This document shows, in pieces, positions 33,068 through 42,193 of a stretch of 64,000 nt of DNA. The notes under the pieces were generated by a model. It did no database searches. It was not told the origin of the DNA and saw only the letters and a list, made by a program, of their open reading frames with translations. Made by a program: the position numbers and the translations under genes. Location of the stretch: assembly GCF_026239655.1 (NCBI RefSeq), contig NZ_JAPIVO010000004.1, positions 124,001-188,000 of the forward strand, given 5' to 3'. Origin of the DNA: Pedobacter sp. MR2016-24 (GTDB taxonomy: Bacteria; Bacteroidota; Bacteroidia; Sphingobacteriales; Sphingobacteriaceae). Position 1 is the first letter of the stretch. The number at the start of each line of letters is the position of its first letter.

Positions 33068-35506
33068 ATGTTATTGATTCGTTATAGAAGATTGTTCTCT
33101 GTTTTCTTTATGCTCCTGTTGTTTTCCGGCACTTTATCCGGGCAGGTTGGATCTATTCATCTTAAAGGAATTGTTTACGATGCAGAAAATAAAGCTATTG
33201 ATGGTGCTTCAGTATTTTTGCTGGATGCAGCAGATCAGGTAATCCAGCAGGGGATGTCCGCATCGGACGGTAGTTTTGATCTACCGGCAAATCCTGGCAA
33301 ATATCATCTGCTGGTCAGTTACATCGGTTATACACAGTATAAAAGTGAACTTTTAAATCTGACCAGGGATGAGCATTTACAGCAAATAATACTACACAAT
33401 CTTGGTCATAAACTGGCGGAAGTAGCCATAAAAGGAGAGAAGGCAAAAGACCTGATCCAGGCAGATGGCAGGAAGCTGATCTATAATGTAGCGAAAAGTA
33501 TCAACGCACAGGGGACGAATGCACTGGAAGTATTGAGGAAAACACCGGGAGTGATGATGGTTGGCAGAGAAAATACCCTAACGTTAAATGGAATGAATGG
33601 TGCGCTGGTGTTGATTAACGGAAAACAGACCTATTTACAGTCGCAGGAACTGGTAGAATTCCTGAAGTCCATCCCTTCATCCGGACTTAAATCCATAGAA
33701 ATCATTAAAAATCCTTCCTCGGAATATGATGCCTCGGGAACGGGCGGGATCATTAATATTGTATTGCAAAAATCTGCACTTACCGGTTTCAGCGGGGCTA
33801 TCAATAACGGTGTGGCTTATGGTGTTACTTTAAAACAGAATACTGACCTTAATTTTAATTACAGAAAGGATAAACTAAATGTTTTCGGAAGTTATAACCA
33901 CGCATTCGGACATTTTGGTTATCAGTATAATAACGATAGAAAACAGGATGGTAAGACCTATATCAGCCCGACTGACGATGTGGACAAGCGTAAGACTATG
34001 GGTTCAACTTTTGGCGCAGATTACGATCTTGATGATCGGCAGAGTCTCGGGATGGTTTTCAATGGAGGTTTTATCTATGGCGGGGGACTCACCAATACGA
34101 CTACATCTATTACTGACGATGCTTCAGGGAATTTACTGCAGACGCTGAAAGGCACAAATGATTATTACCAGCAAAACAGTAATCGCTATAATGCAAATTT
34201 CAATTACAAGTATAAGGATACGCTGGGCAGGATTTTTAGTTTTGATGCCGACTACGGTTACTTTGATGCGGGCTCAAAAAATCTGCAGCCAAATATTTAT
34301 TATGGCCCAGATGGTGCACTCACGTCGCAAAGTACCTACCGGACCCTGAATGGCAGAAATATAAATCTGTATGCAATCAGTGCGAATTATCAGACAAACC
34401 TGTGGAAGGGCAAAATTTATGCAGGGGCAAAGTTTTCGGCGGTTTCTGCGGATAATGATTTCAATTTCTACCAGGTTCTTAATACCGACCTGCTGGATAT
34501 TAACAGCTCTAATTTTTTTAAATATAAGGAGCAGATTGCTGCGGGATATTTGAAGTATGAGGGCGCAATCACCAAAAAATTGAGTTATGATGTTGGTCTG
34601 CGTACAGAAAATACCCATGCTGCCGGAAACCTGATCCCTGTCACCGGGAGCAGTCAGTCCCCAAGTAATATTGTCCGCAATTACCTGGATTTCTTTCCTT
34701 CGGCAGCGCTAACCTACAAATCTGCTCAAAGCGGCACATTTAACCTTACTTATGCTAAAAGGATTGACCGGCCGGCCTACAAGGATCTTAATCCTTTTGA
34801 GACCATGCTGGATGAGTTGTCATACTGGAAGGGAAATCCTTTTTTACAGCCTCAATATTCGCATAGCCTGTCTCTGCAGTACAGCTATAAAAAAACAACC
34901 GGAAATTTATCCTATACCTATGTGGATGACCTGCGCCAGCAGATTACAGAGGTCAGGGATGGTAATCAGATCATCATGATACCGCGTAATCTTGGAACCC
35001 AGCGTAACCTGAGTTTCAGTTTATCCAGGCAGTTGACTATCAACCGATGGTGGGAAGTCAGCCTCTTCGGTTTGGTATCGCAGTTGCATAATAAGATCAA
35101 CACAAATCAGTTTGGTTCATACGATCTCAAACGTGTTTCGGGAACAATCAACGCACAGCAGAGTTTTAAGCTGCCCTTGAAGGTCAGTGCTGAAATAGCC
35201 AGTATTTTTAACTCAAAAAGCCTTTTTGGTCCAAACGGTATTATGGAGGCAAATTCGCAGGTAGATGTGGGACTGCAAAAAAATATCCTGAAAGATAAAG
35301 GAAGTCTGCGCCTGGCAGTTACAGATATCTATAATGGTCAGCAATGGAATATGGATATCAATTATAATGGCTTTTATCAGAGAAGTACATTCAGAGGAGA
35401 GTTCAGACAGGTAAAACTCAATTTCGTATATCGCTTTGATCATAAAAATACAAATCCAAAGAAGGAACATCATTCTGGCTTAAGCAATGAGAACCAGCGT
35501 CTTTAA
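33068..35506 (+). CDS. outer-membrane beta-barrel protein of the TonB-receptor type
   Basis: An 812-residue protein with signal peptide, carboxypeptidase-regulatory-like domain (IHLKGIVYDAENKAIDGASVFLLD) and a plug-like region (KLIYNVAKSINAQGTNALEVLRKTPGVMM, LNGMNGALVLINGKQTYL, SGLKSIEIIKNPSSEYDASGTGGIINIVLQ). A long barrel follows, of the type usually named outer membrane beta-barrel family 3. The end (VKLNFVYRFDHKNTNPKKEHHSGLSNENQRL) has a hydrophilic tail after the last strand instead of a terminal aromatic residue. Such proteins are commonly linked to peptide or metal-chelate uptake or to surface maintenance; the ligand is unknown. It stands alone, without a regulator next to it. Confidence 0.88.
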   Translation: MLLIRYRRLFSVFFMLLLFSGTLSGQVGSIHLKGIVYDAENKAIDGASVFLLDAADQVIQQGMSASDGSFDLPANPGKYHLLVSYIGYTQYKSELLNLTRDEHLQQIILHNLGHKLAEVAIKGEKAKDLIQADGRKLIYNVAKSINAQGTNALEVLRKTPGVMMVGRENTLTLNGMNGALVLINGKQTYLQSQELVEFLKSIPSSGLKSIEIIKNPSSEYDASGTGGIINIVLQKSALTGFSGAINNGVAYGVTLKQNTDLNFNYRKDKLNVFGSYNHAFGHFGYQYNNDRKQDGKTYISPTDDVDKRKTMGSTFGADYDLDDRQSLGMVFNGGFIYGGGLTNTTTSITDDASGNLLQTLKGTNDYYQQNSNRYNANFNYKYKDTLGRIFSFDADYGYFDAGSKNLQPNIYYGPDGALTSQSTYRTLNGRNINLYAISANYQTNLWKGKIYAGAKFSAVSADNDFNFYQVLNTDLLDINSSNFFKYKEQIAAGYLKYEGAITKKLSYDVGLRTENTHAAGNLIPVTGSSQSPSNIVRNYLDFFPSAALTYKSAQSGTFNLTYAKRIDRPAYKDLNPFETMLDELSYWKGNPFLQPQYSHSLSLQYSYKKTTGNLSYTYVDDLRQQITEVRDGNQIIMIPRNLGTQRNLSFSLSRQLTINRWWEVSLFGLVSQLHNKINTNQFGSYDLKRVSGTINAQQSFKLPLKVSAEIASIFNSKSLFGPNGIMEANSQVDVGLQKNILKDKGSLRLAVTDIYNGQQWNMDINYNGFYQRSTFRGEFRQVKLNFVYRFDHKNTNPKKEHHSGLSNENQRL

Positions 35507-36194
35507 TCATGGCAGACAAAATGATATGAATGATTTCAGGTGTGTTTTTTTAAATTACAATTTACAAAAGCACTAATGAACGTAATAAATGTCCATTAGT
35601 GCTGATTGTCACAATGCATATTTAATAAAAACAGATGTATATCTAATGTCAATTAGAATATAGTAATTCCAACACTGAGGGAATTATTTTTTGTTAACTA
35701 CAACTCCTATCCATTCGCTGTTATCTTAATAATGATTTTTTTTTGATTGTCATATAATTAATTATTGATTTTTATGACAATACTCTACCTGATTTTAAGC
35801 TGATAATTCGACTGGACGGCCAGATCGTTATTGAGAGCGAGAGTTTGAGAGAGCATTATCTATAGTTGCAATTTAGCATTTTCATTAAATAATTTTGTAT
35901 TTTATTTAAATATATATTTATATATGAAATAAAATGTTTAAACAGACAATATTCTGATCAGCGAGTTTTTTTCGTTTACGCTCGATTATTAAGCGAAATT
36001 TTGCAGTTCTTTTTTTGTAGTTGCATTTTAGTAAGATAATTTAATATTACTTCTAATTGATTGAGAAGACAGGCGTATCGATATAAATGATCACTTATCG
36101 TATAACCTATTTTTTTGAGCGGCCAACTTTACATGTTTTATAAACAATTCCCCTGTCAGACAGTTATAGCTTAAAAATCTACCTAAACAACAAG
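35507..36194. other. AT-rich intergenic region without a gene
   Basis: No credible ORF is seen on either strand. A 10-bp perfect stem (AGCACTAATG at 35569-35578 with CATTAGTGCT at 35594-35603) could end the preceding transcript. Two similar motifs, TAGTTGCAATTTAG near 35866 and TAGTTGCATTTTAG near 36019, occur about 150 bp apart. The rest is AT-rich and could hold the promoter of the following genes. Confidence 0.5.
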
Positions 36195-36440
36195 ATGATG
36201 GAAAACGAAAATAAACTGCCTGCAGAAAATACCAGCTCTAAAAAATATCACGAAGAATTGAAAGGGAGTGATGCAGATTATGCAGCAACTGGTCAGGATG
36301 ATCAGCAATCAGATCCCGCAGAACAATTAAAAGGGAGTGATGCTGATTTTGCAGATGCGGGAGCGCTGGATGATCATTCAGCAGCAAACGATACTCCGGC
36401 AGAGAATGATTCAGCGGAGGAAAAAAGTTCAGCGGATTAA
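36195..36440 (+). CDS. small acidic protein with repeated LKGSDAD motif
   Basis: An 81-residue, very acidic, probably disordered protein. It contains two copies of an LKGSDAD-(Y/F)-A motif (ELKGSDADYAATG and QLKGSDADFADAG), about 24 residues apart, with Asp/Gln/Glu/Ser-rich linkers. There is no signal peptide, membrane segment or known domain. It ends 11 bp before the PQQ-type dehydrogenase start, so the two are probably co-transcribed. The repeat suggests a short binding or modification motif rather than an enzyme. Its role is unknown. Confidence 0.6.
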   Translation: MMENENKLPAENTSSKKYHEELKGSDADYAATGQDDQQSDPAEQLKGSDADFADAGALDDHSAANDTPAENDSAEEKSSAD

Positions 36441-36451
36441 TAATTTCATTG

Positions 36452-37957
36452 ATGAAAAAGAGACTCACACTCTTATTATTGATTATTTCGGGACTGACTA
36501 ATGCACAAGTCGCTATAACGGAAAAAGATGTGGATTTTAATGTGCGTATCGTCACAGATAAACTCAGTGATCCCTGGTCGATCGCAATTGCACCGGATCA
36601 TCATATTTGGGCCACGGAAGCAAAAGGGTATAAAGTGCTCCGGATAGATCCTGCTTCCGGCAAAAAACAAGTGTTGCTGGATCTCAATGCGATGAAAAAC
36701 TTTCCGCGATATGATCAGATTCCTGACAGTGTGGATCACGCTAAACCATGGCCGCAGGGCGGCTTAATGGGCATGGCAGTTCATCCTGCACTGCTCACCG
36801 GAAAGCCTTATGTATTCCTCGCTTATGTTTATCATTTTGATGGTGCAGTAAGTAATAATGACGGTGGTTTGCCGGATGCCAAAGGATATCATTTTCAAAT
36901 CAGACTAGTCAGATATACTTATGACCAGCTGGCGGCGAAATTGCTTAGTCCGGTAGTTATGTGCGACAGTATACCGGGGAGTAGCGACCATAATGGAGGG
37001 CGACTAATGATTGCGCCACATGGGGATAAAGATTATTTATTCTATAGTGCGGGAGATATGGGAGCCGGGCAGTTTGCGAATGGTGGCCGAACCAATAAAG
37101 CACAGGATGTCTATAGTTATGAGGGGAAGATCCTGCGATTTAATGTGGAACCTGACGCTGACCCAACGATGTATGATAAATGGATACCAAATGATAATCC
37201 CTTTAATGCTCAGCGGCAGAATGCAGTTTGGTCTGTCGGCCACAGAAATCCACAAGGACTGGCTGCCGCTGTCATTAGTGGTCAGCAAAGGCTCTATTCT
37301 ACAGAACATGGCCCCTATTCTGATGATGAGATTAATCTGATTGAGAAAGGTCATAACTATGGTCATCCTTTAGTAATAGGTTATGACGATGGTAACTATG
37401 ATGGTCTTGCGGCTTCAGTGTCAGCAAACAAAGCACTGCCCGGACGGTGGCATACTACCTATCCATTGATTGATAGTGAGCAACAAAATGCTAAAGCAAT
37501 GGGAGAAAAATACCGTAATCCTATGGTGAGCCTTGATCCCACTGCGAAAATTATACTGGAACGACTTTTTCAGTCTGTCATCAAACCCGACAAGAAGAAC
37601 CAGGAGTGGCACTCCTACGCACCATCGGCAATAGCCGTATATACCTCAACCGCTATTCCCGGATGGAAAAATTCTTTACTGATTCCTACACTGAAAGGAG
37701 GAGCGCTGCTTAGAATTAAGCTGGATACGAGCGGAAAAAAAGCGGTCAGCAATATTTATACGTATATCAAAGGAAATGTGCGTTACAGGGATATTGCTGT
37801 TAGTACTGACGGGGCGAAGATTTACCTGGCAGTTGATAGTTCTGCAGTTACCTCCGGACCATCAAAAGAAAATCCGCAAAAGATATCGTACCGGGGATGC
37901 ATCATAGAATTAGCTTATAAAGGAATATTTAAAGAGCCAGCAAAAACAGAAGAATAA
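36452..37957 (+). CDS. secreted PQQ-dependent sugar dehydrogenase (soluble GDH-like)
   Basis: A protein of about 501 residues with a signal peptide (ending SGLTNAQ) and a six-bladed propeller of the glucose/sorbosone dehydrogenase family. Diagnostic motifs are DPWSIAIAPDHHIWATE, SDHNGGRLMIAPHGDKDYL (catalytic His region), VGHRNPQGLAAA (PQQ-binding Arg region) and STEHGPYSDDEINLIEKGHNYGHP (Ca/PQQ site). Such enzymes oxidise aldoses in the periplasm using PQQ; the substrate and electron acceptor are not evident. ATG 36452 is used because the codon before it is TTG. The stop overlaps the next start by one base (TAATG), so the glycosyltransferase is translationally coupled. Confidence 0.9.
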   Translation: MKKRLTLLLLIISGLTNAQVAITEKDVDFNVRIVTDKLSDPWSIAIAPDHHIWATEAKGYKVLRIDPASGKKQVLLDLNAMKNFPRYDQIPDSVDHAKPWPQGGLMGMAVHPALLTGKPYVFLAYVYHFDGAVSNNDGGLPDAKGYHFQIRLVRYTYDQLAAKLLSPVVMCDSIPGSSDHNGGRLMIAPHGDKDYLFYSAGDMGAGQFANGGRTNKAQDVYSYEGKILRFNVEPDADPTMYDKWIPNDNPFNAQRQNAVWSVGHRNPQGLAAAVISGQQRLYSTEHGPYSDDEINLIEKGHNYGHPLVIGYDDGNYDGLAASVSANKALPGRWHTTYPLIDSEQQNAKAMGEKYRNPMVSLDPTAKIILERLFQSVIKPDKKNQEWHSYAPSAIAVYTSTAIPGWKNSLLIPTLKGGALLRIKLDTSGKKAVSNIYTYIKGNVRYRDIAVSTDGAKIYLAVDSSAVTSGPSKENPQKISYRGCIIELAYKGIFKEPAKTEE

Positions 37958-39063
37958 TGACCACTATACTGATATTTCCATTTGATCTTCTTTCCCATTA
38001 CCTGAGATGCCTGGTATTGGCAGATACCTACGACAAAACCACGCACCGAATTATATTCCTGACTTCTGAGCGGTATAGTCAATATGTACATCAGCATGGC
38101 TATCAAACATTTTCATGTAAACAGTTTGACTCCGCTTATGTCATGAAATGTGCAGGGAATTTTGATTTCTCCTGGTTAAATTATGAGGACCTGGAAGAGG
38201 TCATGCTGGATCAGGTGTCGGCCATTCAATCATTCAGGGCCGATATCGTGATCGGAGATATGGCGCCAACATTAAGGATGTCGGCAGAATACTGTAAAGT
38301 CACCTATCTCTCACTGATGAATGGTTATATGACCCGGCATTATGCCTCGACCCGAAAGATTCCGAGTACACATAAAGCATCCAAGCTGTTCAGCATCCTC
38401 CCCGAATCAATTTCCGATCTGCTGACGGATTTTGCAGAAAAGAGAACCTTCATTAAAATGCATGAGCCTTTTGCAAGAATCAGGGCAAAATATCAGCTGC
38501 AACCTATTCTGGATTATCTCTCAGAAATGGAAGGGGACCAGAACCTGATTTGTGATCTGCCGGATCTTTTCCCGCAAAAGCAGTTGCCGGTTAATTATAC
38601 CTTTACAGGACCGCTTATCTACAACTACCAGCAGGAAGAAGAAGAATGGCTGAGTCAGTTGAATAAAGAACGTCCGGTAATCGTGGTAACGATGGGGAGT
38701 TCCGGAGAATGGACGCATTTATCTTTCCTGAACTCACCTTATTATTCAAAGTATATCATCATCACCGCCGGGGATAATGCTCATGTGCTTTTTGCACCGC
38801 ATATCATACCTAAACGATTTGTTAATCTATCAGCGGTACTGCAAAAAGCTGACCTGATGATTTGCCACGGTGGCAACGGAACAATTTATTCAGGTATATC
38901 AAATAAGGTTTTCATGTTATGCCTGTCCAGCCATTTTGAGCAGGAATGGAATATCGCCGCACTCGAAAAAAACGGATATGGGAAGTCCGCCAGAAATTTC
39001 GATGAGACACTCTGGAAGAAGCACATCAGCGAAGCGCTTGAGCCTGCTTTTGAACACGCTTAA
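37957..39063 (+). CDS. UGT/MurG-like (GT1/GT28-type) glycosyltransferase
   Basis: A 368-residue GT-B protein. The N-terminal half begins with a Rossmann strand (TTILIFPFDLLSHYLRCLVLADTY) and the C-terminal half has VVTMGSSGEW, LQKADLMICHGGNGTIYSGI and SSHFEQEWNIAALEKNGYGKS, matching nucleotide-sugar-binding motifs of GT1/GT28 enzymes. It has no transmembrane segment and probably acts at the cytoplasmic side of the membrane on a lipid or small-molecule acceptor. One-base overlap with the upstream dehydrogenase shows a joint transcript. The FAD oxidoreductase 97 bp downstream may be part of the same cluster. The acceptor is unknown. Confidence 0.85.
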   Translation: MTTILIFPFDLLSHYLRCLVLADTYDKTTHRIIFLTSERYSQYVHQHGYQTFSCKQFDSAYVMKCAGNFDFSWLNYEDLEEVMLDQVSAIQSFRADIVIGDMAPTLRMSAEYCKVTYLSLMNGYMTRHYASTRKIPSTHKASKLFSILPESISDLLTDFAEKRTFIKMHEPFARIRAKYQLQPILDYLSEMEGDQNLICDLPDLFPQKQLPVNYTFTGPLIYNYQQEEEEWLSQLNKERPVIVVTMGSSGEWTHLSFLNSPYYSKYIIITAGDNAHVLFAPHIIPKRFVNLSAVLQKADLMICHGGNGTIYSGISNKVFMLCLSSHFEQEWNIAALEKNGYGKSARNFDETLWKKHISEALEPAFEHA

Positions 39064-39160
39064 CTGATCATATTAACGCCGGCAAAAATATCCGGATGGA
39101 TGATGACAATCTCAAAACATAATTCCACGTTATAGGTTTACTAAATATAGTATCAACCAA

Positions 39161-40405
39161 ATGTTTGAACGCGACAAAGAAATTATCATTATAGGTGCCG
39201 GACTTTCCGGGTTAACTGCTGCAAGGGTATTGAAATCAGCCGGAAGAAAGGTAAAACTCATTGAGGCATCGGACGGGATAGGAGGAAGGGTAAGGACCGA
39301 CGAAATTGATGGATATCTGCTCGACCGTGGCTTTCAGGTCCTGTTGACGGCCTATCCTGAAACAAAACGCTTCCTGGATTACAAATCGCTCAATCTCAGG
39401 TCTTTTTTGCCGGGCGCCATGATCTTAAATGAAAAGGGCTGTAGCGAAATTGGTGACCCTTTAAGAAATCCTTCCCTGTTATTTAAAACCATTACTTCAC
39501 CTGCCGGTACCTTCGCTGATAAAATGCGGATGATGTCGCTCAAATTAAAATTGTCGGCCACCAGCATTGATAAGATTTTCAATAAATCAGAAACGACTAC
39601 CATTGCGTATCTGCATCACCTGGGTTTCAGCCAGAAGATCATCGACCAGTTTTTTAAGCCTTTCATGAGTGGCATCTTCCTGGAGAATCAATTGCATACT
39701 TCGAGCCGTATGTTCGAATATGTATTTAAATTATTCAGTGAAGATGATACCGCTGTACCCGCCAGAGGAATGGGGATGATTCCAAAACAGTTAGCGCAGG
39801 TATTGGAGGATGATGAAATCATACTCAATGAAAAGGTAGTGCATATAGACGGGACGAATGTAATCACAAATTCAGGAAGAGCTTATGAGGCCGACCAGGT
39901 GCTGATTGCTACGGAGGCTACCCATATGCCAATGCCTTTTCATCGCCCGGCTGCGCCTAAAAATTCAGTGACCAATATCTATTTCACTGCTGATAAAGCA
40001 CCATTTACCAAACCTTTTATTGCGCTGAATGCCATTCCGAACCAACTGGTTAATAATGTTGCCGTGATGAACCAGATTTCTCCCTATTATGCTCCGGAAG
40101 ACAAAGCATTGATTTCGGTTTCCATCATACGTGATGTGAACGGACTCCGCAGTGCTGAACTGATCAGCAAGGTAATGGCGGAATTACAGCAATGGTTTCC
40201 TGACTGTATCTCCTGGAAACATTTGAAGACATATTATATCCCTTACGCTTTGCCAAAGGATGAACATGTTGAAAATGATATCGCTGCTGCGGCCTTAAAA
40301 TTAAGAGATAACGTGTTCATCTGCGGAGATCATTTATTAAACGGTTCAATCAATGCAGCGATGAGAAGCGGGAGACTTGCTGCGGAAGCAATACTGAGTC
40401 AGTAA
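39161..40405 (+). CDS. FAD-dependent oxidoreductase, phytoene-desaturase/amine-oxidase type
   Basis: A 414-residue flavoprotein. The N-terminal FAD motif is EIIIIGAGLSGLTAARVLKSAGRKVKLIEA, followed by DGIGGRVRTDEIDGYLLDRGFQVL and a C-terminal FAD site (NVFICGDHLLNGSINAAMRSGRLAAEAIL). Overall order and length fit NAD(P)/FAD-dependent amino- or protoporphyrinogen-oxidase-like proteins, close to the carotenoid desaturase group. The substrate is unclear; carotenoid or isoprenoid modification is possible but no other carotenoid gene is present. It is same-strand and 97 bp from the glycosyltransferase. Confidence 0.87.
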   Translation: MFERDKEIIIIGAGLSGLTAARVLKSAGRKVKLIEASDGIGGRVRTDEIDGYLLDRGFQVLLTAYPETKRFLDYKSLNLRSFLPGAMILNEKGCSEIGDPLRNPSLLFKTITSPAGTFADKMRMMSLKLKLSATSIDKIFNKSETTTIAYLHHLGFSQKIIDQFFKPFMSGIFLENQLHTSSRMFEYVFKLFSEDDTAVPARGMGMIPKQLAQVLEDDEIILNEKVVHIDGTNVITNSGRAYEADQVLIATEATHMPMPFHRPAAPKNSVTNIYFTADKAPFTKPFIALNAIPNQLVNNVAVMNQISPYYAPEDKALISVSIIRDVNGLRSAELISKVMAELQQWFPDCISWKHLKTYYIPYALPKDEHVENDIAAAALKLRDNVFICGDHLLNGSINAAMRSGRLAAEAILSQ

Positions 40406-40435
40406 CTTAACTGAACGCATTCTGCAAGCACTTGC

Positions 40436-40915
40436 TTATTTTCCCGAAAAGGAGAAATTATAAGTAAGCCTCAGGCCAGCAACTCCGGCAGCTTCACCTT
40501 CAGTGGTAAATGTGTCACCATGAAGGTTGAGGTCAAGTATATGTTTCCTCGAAGAGACAAGTTCGTAACCAAGGGCCGCGCTGCCGCCAATGCCCTGATC
40601 GCCTGTATCAAGAGAGGCTATATTGGCCAGTATACCAAGCATCCCGTAAAAGCGGGGCTGAAAGTAGTATTTGCCCGAAATTCCAGCATAAGCAAAATAA
40701 GGAACTTCCAATCCGATTGCCGGTACAATGGCTATCTTTCTATTGATTTTTATCTCTCCCTGCAGTCTTGCGCCGATACCCATGCCTTCACCGCTAACAT
40801 TTACTGCGGGACCAAATCCAAGCGCATTTTTTGCCTGAGCTTGAGCTCTGTTCAGGCTTAGCGCAATAGTAAAAATAAAAAGAATCAGCTTTAAGGTATT
40901 TAGTTTAGCAGTCAT
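40436..40915 (-). CDS. small outer-membrane beta-barrel-like protein
   Basis: A 159-residue exported protein with a signal peptide ending LNRAQAQ. The mature part alternates hydrophobic and Gly/aromatic strands (ALGFGPAVNVSGEGMGIGARLQGEIKI … GISGKYYFQPRFYGMLGILAN … LRLTYNFSFSGK), as in small eight-stranded outer-membrane barrels. No named family is certain. It is convergent with the FAD oxidoreductase gene, 30 bp away, and divergent from the His-rich gene at 41033. The function is unknown. Confidence 0.7.
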   Translation of the reverse strand: MTAKLNTLKLILFIFTIALSLNRAQAQAKNALGFGPAVNVSGEGMGIGARLQGEIKINRKIAIVPAIGLEVPYFAYAGISGKYYFQPRFYGMLGILANIASLDTGDQGIGGSAALGYELVSSRKHILDLNLHGDTFTTEGEAAGVAGLRLTYNFSFSGK

Positions 40916-41032
40916 AGTTGATATGAATGCAAATTAATAATAATATAATCTGATTTCAGAGATATGCGCTCTTTTTTTAAGATAAAATAGGATTACACAG
41001 AAAATAAAAGCAACTTTGTGGCGGAATTTAAT

Positions 41033-41413
41033 ATGATTGTAATCAAACGTCAAGCTTCCTGTTTAATCGCCTGCATCCTGCTGCTGATCTTTTCGGTAAC
41101 GCAATTTGCGGAAGTGCTGCATCACCATGTGGACGAACAGGAACATGCGCAGGTATCCGCAATCAAAAAACTCAATACTTCTAAACAGGGGATCAAACTG
41201 GTATCGGCATGTAAATTATGTAAGGACCTCAGCCACCTGCAACTGCACTATTTTGATATGGGCGAAATGGCTTACAGCTATATTCCGGCAGCTGTATTGA
41301 TGCCTGTTCAGCCGGATACGGCACAGCAGTTATTTGATACTGCAGTCAATTTATGGACCAATAAAGGTCCGCCCTCTTCTCTGTCTTTTATTGCATTAGG
41401 TCCGGCCGCTTAG
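41033..41413 (+). CDS. small membrane-anchored His/Cys-containing protein
   Basis: A protein of about 126 residues starting at ATG 41033; an upstream in-frame GTG at 41018 is possible but less likely. After a basic start (MIVIKRQASC) comes one hydrophobic segment (LIACILLLIFSVTQFAEVL), then LHHHVDEQEHAQV and a Cys pair in SACKLCKDLSHLQLHYFD. The His cluster and CxxC just outside the membrane suggest metal binding, though no family is recognised. It heads a run of genes for an ABC exporter/importer and a siderophore-type receptor (69 bp to the ATPase), which fits a metal-related role. That is inference. Confidence 0.6.
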   Translation: MIVIKRQASCLIACILLLIFSVTQFAEVLHHHVDEQEHAQVSAIKKLNTSKQGIKLVSACKLCKDLSHLQLHYFDMGEMAYSYIPAAVLMPVQPDTAQQLFDTAVNLWTNKGPPSSLSFIALGPAA

Positions 41414-41481
41414 GCTGACCCTGTACAGACATGTCGCTTTTGCTTTAACAGCAAAGGCCAAATTACCAATTTATTTTATTT

Positions 41482-42192
41482 ATGGATATCGTATTAGCAG
41501 CTGCAGAGCTGAGTAAAAACTATGGGGATAAACATGCGCTTCAGTCCCTTAATCTTGAATTGCGCAAAGGAGAAATATTTAGTCTTCTCGGACCAAATGG
41601 TGCGGGTAAATCTACAACGATCAACCTCTTTCTTGGTTTTATACAGCCCACATCTGGTACCGCCTGTATCAATGGGACGGATGTAGCAAAAGATCCGGTA
41701 GGGATTAAAAAACACCTGGCTTATATTCCTGAACAGGTGATGTTATACCAGAACCTGACAGGTATAGAAAACCTGGCATTGCTGACTGCACTGGCGGGTT
41801 TTAACTACAGTAAAGCCGAACTGGTGAATTACCTAGAGCGGGCGGGACTACAAACTGATGCGATCATTAAAAGGGTAGGCGCTTATTCCAAAGGGATGCG
41901 CCAAAAGGTAGGCATCGCAGCGGCAGTAGCTAAAAATGCGAAGATCTTATTGCTGGATGAGCCGACTTCCGGGCTTGACCCGAAGGCAAGTAACGAATTT
42001 TCGGAGCTGCTTATTCAGCTGAGCGGACAAGGTACGGCAGTATTTATGGCTACACATGATATTTTCCGTGCAAGGGAAGTCAGCTCCAGAATAGGGATAA
42101 TGAAAAACGGAAAGCTGATCGATATGCTGGATGGATCCCGGCTAAATGCGGGAGAAATTGAGCAATTGTATTTAGACTATATGAAGAATTAA
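41482..42192 (+). CDS. ABC transporter ATP-binding protein (ABC-2 type)
   Basis: A 236-residue ATPase with Walker A GPNGAGKST (37-45), Q-loop region at ~85-90 (AYIPEQVMLYQNLT), signature YSKGMRQK (135-142), Walker B KILLLDEP (154-161), D-loop SGLDPKAS and switch His192 (ATHD). The sequence is of the CcmA/NosF-like group that partners ABC-2 permeases. It is one base upstream of the first permease and forms an operon with two permeases and a TonB receptor. The substrate cannot be read from the ATPase. Confidence 0.95.
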   Translation: MDIVLAAAELSKNYGDKHALQSLNLELRKGEIFSLLGPNGAGKSTTINLFLGFIQPTSGTACINGTDVAKDPVGIKKHLAYIPEQVMLYQNLTGIENLALLTALAGFNYSKAELVNYLERAGLQTDAIIKRVGAYSKGMRQKVGIAAAVAKNAKILLLDEPTSGLDPKASNEFSELLIQLSGQGTAVFMATHDIFRAREVSSRIGIMKNGKLIDMLDGSRLNAGEIEQLYLDYMKN

Positions 42193-42193
42193 A

